A stretch of 64,000 bases of DNA from positions 1 through 64,000 of the forward strand of contig JAFCMP010000023.1 in NCBI GenBank assembly GCA_017506865.1. Direction: 5' to 3'. Every line of letters begins with the position of its first letter. Within the stretch, counting starts at the first letter, position 1. Made by a program: the position numbers and the translations under genes. The notes beneath the pieces are model-generated. The model was not told where the DNA came from, ran no database searches, and was given only the letters and a program-made list of their open reading frames with translations. This DNA is from Tribonema minus. Taxonomy: Eukaryota > Sar > Xanthophyceae > Tribonematales > Tribonemataceae. Below are positions 35,901 to 47,900 of this stretch, one piece after another.

Positions 35901-38900
35901 CGTTCCACACGGACCGCCGTGTGCGTGGGTGTACTGCTCGTGTACTGTACATGTATCGGGCCTTAAATTCTACGGCACAGGGCGCTGCCGAACGTCCTAC
36001 GCGGACCACAGGCGCATTCACACTCGCATACGCAGGCTGTGCATTTGCAGTGCGCGCGCGCTGTGTGTTGTAATCGGTGGCACAAGGCTCTGCCTCACTT
36101 TGCATGCGGATCACGGGCAATGCATGTGCACGGTTCATGCTGTACACAACACTCAACACAGAAGCCTGCTGCATGTGCTCAATTCATGCTGCACACAACA
36201 CTCAACACAGAAGCCTTCTTGGGCATCATTTGATGGCAGGTCACCGGCTTGACTGATGGTGTGCCTGACCAATGGTCACACATACTTGAAGTTACCACGT
36301 GCATTGCAGGCAAACCTCACGCCCACATTTGCTGCTGTTGTCATGTCTGTTCTTCGCGGCCGTTGTCTGCAGCGCGGCATGCTGTGGCCTTGCCGCTCGA
36401 GTGACGCCCAATCAGGGTTTATGCATATAAAGCGTGCAAGCGCGTGATCATCCCAGCGATCAGGCGGTCACTGCATATCTATCGAGATTACGTCTAATGC
36501 TTCACGTGTGCTCCCGTCTGGCGCTGCGCCAACTGTAATGCTGAATTGGCAAGCGCACAGCAGCAGCGCGTGATCAGGCGCGCCTCACTGCTGTCTCGCG
36601 CGCCGAGCGCCAGCTCTGACACGTTGTTCGTGTGTTGGTGTGCGCCGCAATTTTGTCGCGCGCAGCCAAGCGCTCTCAGTGCAGGGCTCGTTCCTGCTGT
36701 CCAAGGACACGGCCGTGGAGAAGAAGCCGCACAACGTGGTGATGCTCAGGACTGGCGATAACATTATGGTGAGGCAGGCGCATGCCATTGTCGGTGAAGT
36801 TGACGAATGTTGCTGACATCGTCGACTTGGCGTCATGGTGAGGCAGTCGCACGTCATTGAAGCTGACGAAGCATGTTACTGAAGTCGTGAAAGTGACGCG
36901 AAGGAGGCGCTTTTCAGATCTGACGCGGCGTGAAGAGTCAACAGACCGGTACTTGACGTGAAGGAGGCGCAGTTCAGATCTGACACGGTGTGTGAGGTAG
37001 CGCAACACGTGCAAATGAGGTATCGACGCAGGCCTGACGCGCACGCCGCGCGTGTGCGCGCTGTGCCGCAGTGTGAGTACGCATATGCACGGATGTGTGG
37101 ACGTGTGCAGGGTTAGGGTCAGGGCCACCTAACCCTAGTCTAACCCTGGGTCTACCCCTGCAGTGCGCTCGTGTACACGCTGCTGCCAGCGACGAGGCGC
37201 GTGAGCAGCGTAGAGCAGTGCGAGTGCCGCAGTTCATTGTGTTGCTCGCGCAGCACTTTGAACCCTACAGCCTGGAAGAAGTGACGCCTAAGCGACAGCA
37301 TGCATGACAAGTAAATCACCCAACGTGGATGCCACTACAGTGAGCGTGGTCAGATTTCAACAGTACGCCGGACACCCCACCGCGCTCGGCAGCAAACTTG
37401 AGCCCGATGAGCGCGCCAACGGCACATGCTTTGAGGCGGGTTGAATCAGTCACGTACGGTGCGTCTGAAGGAACGCGCTTAACATCTTGCCTGCGTTGAT
37501 GTCTCAAAACCATTGCATGTTCATGGATAGGCTACTCCATGGCTTATCATGCATCATGAACATGATGGGCATACCGCATGACCCCCCCCCCACCCCCCCC
37601 CCATAAAAGCAAATCTGCTGCGTGTGCCCCCGCGACGACAGGTGTGGCGCGCCGACAACGCTCAGGAGTGCCAGCGCTGGGTGACCGCGATCGCCAGCGT
37701 CATCACCGAGGCCAAGCGCGTCAGCAGCAGCCCCGCTTCATCGCCAAAGGTAGGAATGCGCACTGGTCGCACTGACCGCCGTGGTGTGCTGTGCGCTCTG
37801 ACGGCAGATGAGGGCGCCAGCGGCAGCTTCTTCTAATGTGCTTTTGACACCTTTTCGGTGCACGGTGTGTGCGTGGCGGCTCAGCGGAGCGGCTGGTGGC
37901 AACGGAGCACGTGTGGCTGTTGAGCATCCCCACCGCCGTTCGCATGCACCGCGCGAATGGATGCTAGTGCGATCCTTGAGAAGCAGACTGCAGCGTTCAA
38001 GGGCGCTCAAGGACCGCCACCGCCACCACTACCGCCACCGCCACCACCCACCCTCATCCACGTGGCAGCCTTTTGCCCGGGACGTGCCATACGTTTGCGT
38101 ACATGCCGCACGCCGCGTCCACCCGACCTGCACTCCCCGCCCCACGTGCCCGGGACTACAACCCCCCCCGCGCCACCTGAAAACGCTCCGTGGCACTCGA
38201 AACACCCATGCTGAGCAACTGACACCTCGGCTCTTCCTGCGTGCAGGCCGCCGCCGCGCTCGCCGCCTTTGCCTTCGCGCCGCCCGCGCGCGAGGGCCCT
38301 CGCAATGGTGAGACCGAGCTGAGCCGTGGCTACCTGATGACGCGCGTGGCGCCCGCGGGGCGCGCCGCCGCGGAGGCGTGGGTGCCGGCGTTCTTCGTGC
38401 TGAGCGCTGCCGCGCTGTACCGCTATGAGGACGAGCAGCACGTCGTCCCGTGCGCGCGCCTCGCGCTCAACCCCAACTGCAGCGTCTTCGAGACGAACCT
38501 GCGCACGGACAGGTGAGCGCTTGCGTGCGCGCTGGGGGCGCGGGGGGGGGATGGGGGGGGGGGCATGCATGCCTGCACCATCAACTGGCCCCTCAGTGCC
38601 TGCGTTCGGACAGGTGCGGAGTGTGGAGGGGGGGGGTAGGAGGGGGGGTATACTTGCCAACATGCACCATATTGGCTCCGCCGTGCAGTGCGGTGCGTGC
38701 TGAGCAGCGCTGCTCGCTCGCGCGCCGCCCTGCAGCTTGCGGCCGAGCGCGCTGATACAAATGCGCATGCTCGTGCTGTCAGCCTTGCCCAGCGGGGCGC
38801 TGCGGCTCCCCTGTGCCGTCTCTGACGCTCATCGTGGTGGTGCGGCGGTGTGCGAGGCAGTGCGGCGGCGCAACTGGTGCTCGGCACCGCAGTTGTGTCG

Positions 38901-41900
38901 GGGTCACGAGGATCACTGCATTTTGTGCGCTCTGCGTTGGTCGGAGCGCGTGCATCATGCGGCCTGAGGGTGGCATACGGCGCCGAGGACTCGAGGGTTT
39001 GTGACTCACGAGCAGTGCAGCGTGTCCCCCAACCCTGTCGAGGTAGACAAATTTCATGTGCCGGCCGCACAGGATCGCCAAATGCGAGGCGGCGGCGGCG
39101 GCGCCGATAAAAATCAGTTGGAGAATGCACACAGCGTCACCTGGCATGCATTACATGCATGCACGCACGCCTCTACGTGCAATGCCACACGACGTCTCAG
39201 CCCCTCGCCGTGCTGACAGGAACCCTGTCCCAGTGTTCCGTGCACGCAGCGTGACTGCTCGCGAAGATGGCGTGTCATCCGCAAATGTGACGTGCGCAAC
39301 GGTGCCCCCCACCCCCCCAACACCCACCACACACACACCCCGCACGCTGCTCCCGGCGCACTCTCTGACGCACGCACTTGCCTGCCGTCGCTGTCTGCCG
39401 CTGCCAGCTTCGAGCTGGTGACCACGAGCCAGGTTCTCCACGTGCAGGGGTCCTGCAGGACCAACGCCGTCGCGTGGATAGACGCGCTGAAGACCGCCAT
39501 CGCAGGGGTGAGCTTCTGGTGAAGTACTTTGAAGCAGTTGACGAGAAAAAGGCAGACATTTTGACTTGAAGTTGAAGGCGCTTGAGGGCTGTTACTGGCA
39601 GCAACTGGAAGGTCGCAGATCCGCGCGCTTGCCAAGTGTCATGCATGGCATGGGTGGGTGCTGTTGATATGGGCTGAGCGCTGCCACCGACGTGACCTGT
39701 GCCGGGCACGCCGCTGCCTGCTGCGTCCTGATGCGCGAGAAGCGTCGGCGCCCACTACCAGCGCGCAAGCGCCAGTGTCACGTCGAGGCACGTGATACAC
39801 GCCAGTCCGTGCTGCTTGACATGCTGAACTTCATGTGTGCCGTGACCGACGAATAGGAGCTCCGCGTTGAATGCCGCCTCCACAGGCACGAGCATTTCTA
39901 GCCCCACGGTCACTGTGCAAATCCGCACACTCGCCCTGAAGGGATCAGGTTTGTAGTTAAAGCACGGTTCAGTGGCCGGGCTTGGGTAAGCGGTTGGGCT
40001 CGGACTGGGGGAAGCGTCATAAATCACCAAGTGTCGCCGCAGTCTTTGACGCTTGCTGCGATTGCGTTCTGACTCTGCTGTCAACCTTCTTGTTGTCGCT
40101 GTGTGCAGGCCGTCCATGGCGACGAGGACCCCCTGCAGGTGGAGGCCAGCACGCTGGAGGACGAAATGTACACGGTAAGCGCAGTGTCGTACCTGCCTTC
40201 GAGTGTATACAGTGCTTCTGAAACATGTGCATGGCTGTGTTTGTCAACAGCCAGTGGGCCAGGCATGTAAGACAGACGCCTCTCACATGGCGCCATGTAG
40301 CCTAGCCTGCCCCCATTGGACCCAGCAGCAGCGCTCACTTGACGCGGTACTCGCGCTCTCCGCGCATGACGCACGAGCCAGTGACCGCCGCGTGCACTCA
40401 ATCTGCATTTCTGGAGGTAGCGGGCAGAGACCTCATCGCGCATCGCAGAGTGCATGCAGCGCCGTGCTGTCTCAACGCTTGCCAGCCCCCCCCCCCCCCC
40501 CCCCTTTCCATCATGCTTACCCACCTTCATCCCAGTCTTTTGCCCTCCGACCCCCCCCAACTTTCACCTACCCAGCCCAAACAGCATTGTAAGCTGCCCC
40601 CATACGCGCTGCTACCTACCTACCCCCCCCCCCCCACCCCGGTGCTCACTCACCCGCCCGCTCCGCACTCACACTCGCTCCGCGCCGCAGGTCACCTTCG
40701 ACACCAAGCAGCCCCTGGGCGTCGTCCTGGAGCGTTCCAAGGAGTGGGCCATTGTCAAGCTTGCCAACCCGCAACTGTCGGCCATCTCCGTCGGCTCCGC
40801 GCTCGCCGAGGTCAACGGCGCGGTCGTCGCGCTGCAGCCGTACCAGACCGCCATCACGCTGCTCACGGGCTGGAAGCCGCCGCTGCAGCTGGTGCTGCGC
40901 CGAGCGCCACACAAGGTGCGTCACACGGTCCCATGCCGTTGAGCACTGCTGCTGAGCGCGCAGGCATGCGGTCGTCGAAGGGGTATGGCACGCACTGCCG
41001 TCGCGCGCACTGGTGCAGGCGGGCGGGAGCGTGCGCTCCGACTGTTGCACACGGTGTGTGGGGGGGGGGCGCTGTGTAAAGTCGTGCGTAAGTAGGTTTA
41101 GGGTTAAGGTTAGTGATGCCAATTGTGTGCCGCCCTGGCGTGTACGTGTGGCCGCGCCTGGGCGTGGTGAGTGCACTACATGCGGTCAAGCGTCAACGCA
41201 TTCATGTGAGCTTCACGCGCCTCTGGGACGGGGGCGCTCTGGCGGCTGCAGCCGCCCGCCGCCCCCTGTGGCCAATACGCGGAAATCACATCACGCATGG
41301 TCCGATATCGCAGCGGACCAGACTCAAGAGCTCCGCCAAGGGCCAGCTTTAAATCATCTTCTCTTGCCCAGCATTCCACGTTGAGTATGCCAGCGCTGAG
41401 CCGTCGTCGACACTGCGCGTGCCTGCTGCTTCCCCGTGCAGAGCGGCTGGCTCAAAAAGCAGCGCTCATCCTGGGGCAAGGGGGGCCTCCTCAGCCTGGG
41501 CACGGGGGCCGCCGCTGCTGCGGGCACCTCGCCGAGTCCCGCACCGCCCGCCGCAGACCCAGAGAGCCCCTGGACAGCCTCGCGCAGGTACGTTCTGAAG
41601 GCGGCGCTCTCATGAGGTGCAGATGCTCCGAGCGCGGATCGGCACGATATTTGAACCTTGATGTGTGACGCGGGTAGCGCAGCAGGGGCGGGCGTGCAGC
41701 CCCCACTGAGTGCAGTCAAGAGACGCGTGTGGCTGCGCAGTTAAGGTCACATCATACCTGATCCTGACCCTAACCCTCATCCTAGGTCGCGCGCGCGCTC
41801 GCTCGCCGCGCGAGGGTGGCGTCGCAGGGCAGGCAGCGCTTAGCGCGTTGCTCGACGCAAATGCATTGTCCGCCCGCCGCGCCGCGCCGGGCCGCGCCTT

Positions 41901-44900
41901 CATCGTGCAGTCTTGTTGCTTTCGCAACGAGCCGCAATTTGCGCGCCGAGCGTGGAGCCGTACGAAATGTCGACGGCCGGGCGTCAGCGTTCGCCGCTGC
42001 ATCATCGATCAATGCTGCGTCAGGTTACAGGAGCTGAAACTGCGCATCCTGCATGATGTCACGGTGCCAGCACACTGGACTGCCTGTCTCCGCGCACTGC
42101 TTGCTGCGTGCCCGTCGCTGCAAGTCATGAGACCCCCCCGTGGCCTTCCGTCCTCATTGCTAACGCACATCGCGACGCGCTCGCGCCCTTGCGCGCAGGT
42201 GGCACGCGCTGCACTTTGTGCTGGGGGAGGGCCGCCTGAGCTGGTTCACGACCGACACGGCGGGCGCCAAGCTCAAGGGGACGGTACGTCGTGGCACGCA
42301 CTTGAAGTTCAGAAGCTCATGTGCATGAACTTAAAGTGCATTTGGAAGTAAAGAAGCTCGCGTGACCGCACTGACCAGAGGCACACAACCCCCCTAGGCC
42401 TTGTAACAGCTGGTGCTGCGCGTGACTGTGCTCTTTGTTGTGTCCTATATCGGATGCAGCGGGCGCGTAGCGCACGGCAGCAGCGGATGCGTGTTGGTGC
42501 ACGCACGCCCTGTCGGCCGTTGGCGCCAAAACAGCGAGAGCTCGAGCTCGGCGTGCGAGCGCGCGGTGTCTCCCAACACTAACCCCAACCCTAACCCTGG
42601 GACACGCGTGAGCCCCCTCGGTCAGATTAGCAACAGAGCACCCGCTCCTTGCCGCAGCGCAGAGTCACCTCAACACTGGCGCCAATCCCCCGATGCAACC
42701 GCAATTACGGCTGGAGTGGGCGCGCGCGGCGCTAGCGACCGTGGCCGAAAACGGTTGCGTGCCTATTGTACAATGGCTTATTGTTTGGCGCGGACTGCAG
42801 CGCGCTCCTGCCTGCGCGGCTCAGTGGCGACGAGCGCTGCAGACACGCAGCTGATTGCACTTGGATGTCATGACGCGCGCCTCACTCACAAGTGTGCTGG
42901 GGGCGCAAGGCAGTCTGACCCCCCCCGCCCCAACACTCGTACTCTCGCTCTGACAGAACGCAGGCTGACCTTCCCCTTCCCCCCCCCCCCCGTGTGCTCC
43001 CCAACGGTGCCGCGCAGGTGGCCATGATGGGCAGCGCCGTGAGCCTGCTGCCCTTCGACGAGGCGGGTCAGCTCAACTGCCTGCGCGTGGTCAGCGGCAT
43101 CACCACGCTCACCCTGCAGGTGCGCACACAATATGCAGAGCACAATCGCAAACGTGTGCTGCCTTGCACTGTTCTGGATACGCGCCGCTGCCCTGCGCAG
43201 AGGCGTTGAGCATCACCACGCTAACCCTCCGGGTGCGCACACGCTCTGCAGTACACAGTATTAAGCATGTTTGCCGTGCATCGCTTGCGCGCCGTTGCCG
43301 TGCGCAGAGGCGTCGAGCCATGTAGCTGCTCCATATGTGTGTGAGTGAGCGTGTGTTTGCCCCCCCCCCCCCCCACTGGGCGCGTGCGCCGATGCCAATC
43401 CCCCACGATTGCTCCACCTCAAATGGGACATCGTCACGTGTAAACGCAGACGCAACCACTGACAGAGCTGCTCAGATTGGGGACAGACTGGGCTGGCCCG
43501 AGCCCCTGCGCCCGACACACGTCGCAGTGCGTTGCACACTCAGTAGGTTCAGCATTGTGCGTGTGCGACAGGACCATTGCCGACTGCCGAAAAGCTTTCA
43601 AACAGCACCGCGCCACCAGTCACCTCAAACTCCAACCACGTAACTTCAGCCCGCCCGACCCCCTAGCCCCCCACCTGCCCCCCCCCCCCGCGGCAGGGCC
43701 TCACGCACGAGGACATGCTCGACTGGGCCAAGCACCTCTACCAGGCGAGCGCCGTGGCCAATGGCGGCGGCTACCTGCTAGAGCGCGAGCGCGCCAAGCA
43801 GCGCGTCGCCGACGAGGAGAGGGCGCGCAGGGAGCAGGCGCGCGCCACTGAGCAGGAAGCCGCGGAGCGCCGCCAGGTGCGCGAAAGTGGCGGTTTATGC
43901 TTGGACTCTCGGTGAACTCTCTTGCAGGCGCTCGCGGTGCGGTGGGGGCAGCCTACGGAGCGCTGCCAATGCGGCGGTAGTATCTACGGCCGTGCGTGCG
44001 AGCAGTTCACTCATGAATTCTTTCTGCGTATGTTTGCAGCACGGTGGGGGCAGCCGGCGGAGCGCTGCTGATGCGGCGGCAGCATCTCCGGCCGTGCGTG
44101 CGAGCAGTTCACGTGTGGACTCTCGGTGAACGCTGTTTGCGTGCGCTCGAGGTACAGCGATGCAGTGCTGCTGCTGATACTGCGGCGGCAGCCTCTCCGG
44201 CCATGCGCAGAGCTCCACGTTGAAGCTGTAGATGGTGATGCTCAGCACCACACCACCCGGCGCGCCGCGCCTCTCAAGCGCCGAGGCCATGTGTGTGGCT
44301 CCCTCGGTTGCAACGCCGGCGCCCGCCGCCGCGCGCGCAGACGCGGAGGCACGGTATCACTGCTGCATGCGGTGCTCACGTGCACACGCCTCAGTACCCC
44401 CGTACTCCTCGACGCGTGTACACCGCAGTACACTTGCTCTGCTCAGCGCGGGCATGCGCGCATGCGTGCGCGCTCGCTCTCAACCGAATCTCCATCACAC
44501 ACAGACTGCACGCGGCTCACATCTATCACGTGCACGCGGCTCACCTCTATCACGTGCGCTGTTCCCGCCCTCTCAGGCCGAAGCAGAGGCCCAGGCGGCG
44601 GCGACAGCGGCGGCGGAGCGCGCCAAGACGGAGGCTGCGGCAGTTGAAGACGGCGCGCTGCAGCGCGCGCAGCACACGGCGGTGGCGGCAGCGGCGGCGG
44701 CTGCGGCGGCGGCGGCGCGCACGGAGGCCGCGGAGCTTGCCGCAGAGCAGGCTGCGGCGGCCGTCGCAGAGCTGGTGAGCGCCGCTGCGCTGGTCTTTAA
44801 GGGGCTGCACCTTCGCTGCTGCACGTCGAGCGCTGTGGCGGTTGTGGGCTGCAGGAATTGTCTGACGGCATGAGCACAGACACGGCAGGAGAGGCTGTGC

Positions 44901-47900
44901 CTTATGTGTGTCCTGACATCCGTTAAAACGCATGTGCTGTGATTATTGCTCACTGGGGCATGCGCTTCATCGGCGAACTGCAGGGTTGATCTTGCTCGCT
45001 CGCTCGAGGACCACGCCGCATTGTGAGCTCACCAGCCACGTGTGCCTCCATCCCCGCCTGCGCTGCACGCAGGAGTTTGAGCGCGAGCAGGAGGCCGCGG
45101 CGGCGGCGGCGGCGGCGCAGGAGAACGCCGCGCGGCAGCGTGCCATGGCCGCCGAGGTGGAGGCCGCGATGCAGGAGCACACACAGCGCCAGGCGACGAC
45201 GTCGCTGCACAGGTAACCCTTATCTTAACCCTCCACCTAACCCTAATCTGGACCCTAACCCACAGGTAAGGTGCGCGGTGACACGGTGGCGCCCCGCGCG
45301 AGCGAACTGCAGCAGCCTCAGTGCTAGAGCTTGGAGTGCGCAGCGCCGCACTCCCGCTGACCACGTGCGGCCATCGCTGCGCCTGCACTCATGCGTCGTC
45401 AACCCCCTGTGCTGTCTGTGGCGGCACTTCCTGAGCGCTGCAGTGCCACGTGACCGTACGCTGACAACATGGCGCCGCGCAAGTGGAATTATACCCTGGC
45501 TGAGCCGGCCCGCCGGCTCAGTTTGTAGATTTGCGCACGCTCGCGGAGCATTCGCAGCGGCGGCGCCGACGCCCTGCGCACGGCAGTTCTGCGTGCCTGC
45601 TGCTGCTACCACAGTCACCAAGCATGCGTCGCACGCTGCCGCCGCATGTGCCGCGCCCCGCAGGCACGTCCTGCGCGAGCTCGCGGTGCGCCCGCAGAGC
45701 ATCGGCGGCGGCGGCGACAGCGCGGCGCTGTCCAGGGCTATCAGGGACGACGCTGCGGCGGCGACGAGCGGCGAGAGCGGCGCCCTGGCGCGGCGCGTCC
45801 GCAGCTTCAACGTGGTCAAGGGCATCATTAAGGTGAGTGCGGCTGGCTGCCTGAGTCACTGAGTCACCGAGTCTGAGTCGCTGAGAGCGTGTGCAAGGAT
45901 CGATTGGGCTGCCGTGGCTGCGCGCACGACGGCGGTGTGCGTGGAGCAGAGGGTTTCGGGCTGCGCTGTCACGGCGCAGCGGCGGTGAGCAAAGGCGACT
46001 AGTCTGGGCCAACGGAAATTCCGTGCACGCGACTCGTGCAGTCGCCGCCGTCGCGCTCTCGGGAGCGCGTGCGTAGAGCAGACTTGCAGGCATAGAAGAT
46101 GGTGCTGGGCGCCATTTCATGTGGCCATCGTGACGTGCAGCGTCCCCAGCGCTTGCACCTAACCTAGGGTTAGCGTTGAAGTAGCCCTGACCCTAACCCT
46201 AACCCCATGCAACAAACATCCCCAACACCCTTGTACGCAGTGACGATCTGGTGCTGTCCCAGCACGTGCGTACATCACAAGTACTTCCAGGTGTACACTT
46301 GAGCACAACAATACATCACCAAGGTATCCTCCAAGGCGTGAGCATTGAAAGTCAACCGTAAACACCTACCACTGCATTGCCTCCGCAGGCGGTGTCGTTC
46401 AGAAAGGCCAGCAAGGACGACAAGAGGGCCAGCGCGACCATCGACCCCGCCGTCGCTGCCGCGGCCACCGCTGCCGCTGCCGCCGCCGCTGCCACCGCCG
46501 CGGAGGCTGCTGCCGCGGCGGAAGCTGCGGAAGCGTCCGCCGCGCGCGCCGCTGCCGATGCTGCGGCGGCGGAGGCTGCCGTTGCGGCTTTCGGCGAAGG
46601 CGATGTCGGCGACATTGGGGTCGAAGGCGTAACCGTAACAGAGGATGATGACAGCGCGGAAGAGGAGCGCGCGGAGCGCGAGAGCAGCGCCGCCATGAGC
46701 GAGCGCGTCGCCGCGGAGGCAGCGGCGGCGGCGGAGGCGGCGGCGGCGGAGGCGGCGGCGGCGGAGGCGGCGGCGGCAACAGCAGCGGCCGCGCCAACGG
46801 CAGCGGCGGCAACGGCGGCGGTGGCGGCGGCGGCGACATCTGCCGCCGCTGCCCCCGCTGCGGCGCCCGTCAAGCCCAATGTGCAGCAGTCCATCGCGGA
46901 GGTGAGAGCTGCCGCCTTACGTTGTTGTTCCTACCAGAGTTGAATTGAGAATACATCCTGACGAGAAAAAGGTGCAACTGGGGTGGAGGCCATGGCTGTG
47001 CACGCTGCAACAGTACCAGGCATGCGAGGTCAGCCAAGCTGCCACAACCGCCGGTGACGCGCGCCGTGCGGTCACAAGAGACGCTGCTGCAGTCGCACTC
47101 TTGCGCCGGGCCCCACCGCCTGCCTCCTTTCGAGTGCCCAGCCCCCCCCCCCCCCCCCCCCCCCCTGCCCTGCGCCGTCCACCCCCTCTGAGCCGCGCGC
47201 ACCCCCCGCGCTTCCCCCGCGCCTCGCTCCCCCCAGGTGGTGCGCGCGCGCCGCGCGGCCGCGGAGGCGGCGGCGGCGGCGGCGCGCCAGGCCAAGGCCG
47301 CGGCGCCGCCGGCGCCCAAGCACCGCCCCAAGGCGACCATGCTCGACCTCCAGATGCGCATCCAGGAGCAGCGCCGCAACAACAAGGGCGCCGCCGCGGC
47401 GTGGCGCGCTGCCGCCTCCGCCGCGCCGACGCCCGCTGAGGAGGCCACGCTCACGGGCTGGGTCGCCGCCGTGACGGGCGAGGAGATGCCGGCGGGGACG
47501 GGGCTCGTGGCGGGGCTGCGTGACGGCCGCAGGTGAGCAGCGCTCAGCAGCGCTCGGCATCGCTCGGCGCAGCACCGCTCAGCGCGGTAGGGGGGGCCGG
47601 GGGGGGCGGTGCATTTTCAGGGTGTGTGTGTGTGTGTGTGTGTGTGTAGGGGGGGGGGTACCGCCTGCAGTGCTGTTGTGCGTGCACAGGGGCGTTTGGT
47701 CATTGTTTGGTGTTGCTGTGTTGTGGCACCAGGGGCATGCTCTTTTGATCGGGATGATGGTTCGCAAGTGGCAAGCGCAGCCGACGGCACACTGCACGCG
47801 GGGGAGAGGCAACACGCACTGATGCAGCGGTTGTCCTTGGGCGCGTGCCCGGACCTGGTGACTGCAGCTTGGGCACGGACATCGTGACTGCAGCTTGGGC

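Noticed and set aside
35043-46206. Reading the CCCTAA tracts as a chromosome end
   Set aside because: They are short, degenerate, in both orientations and inside introns of an intact gene, so they are interstitial.
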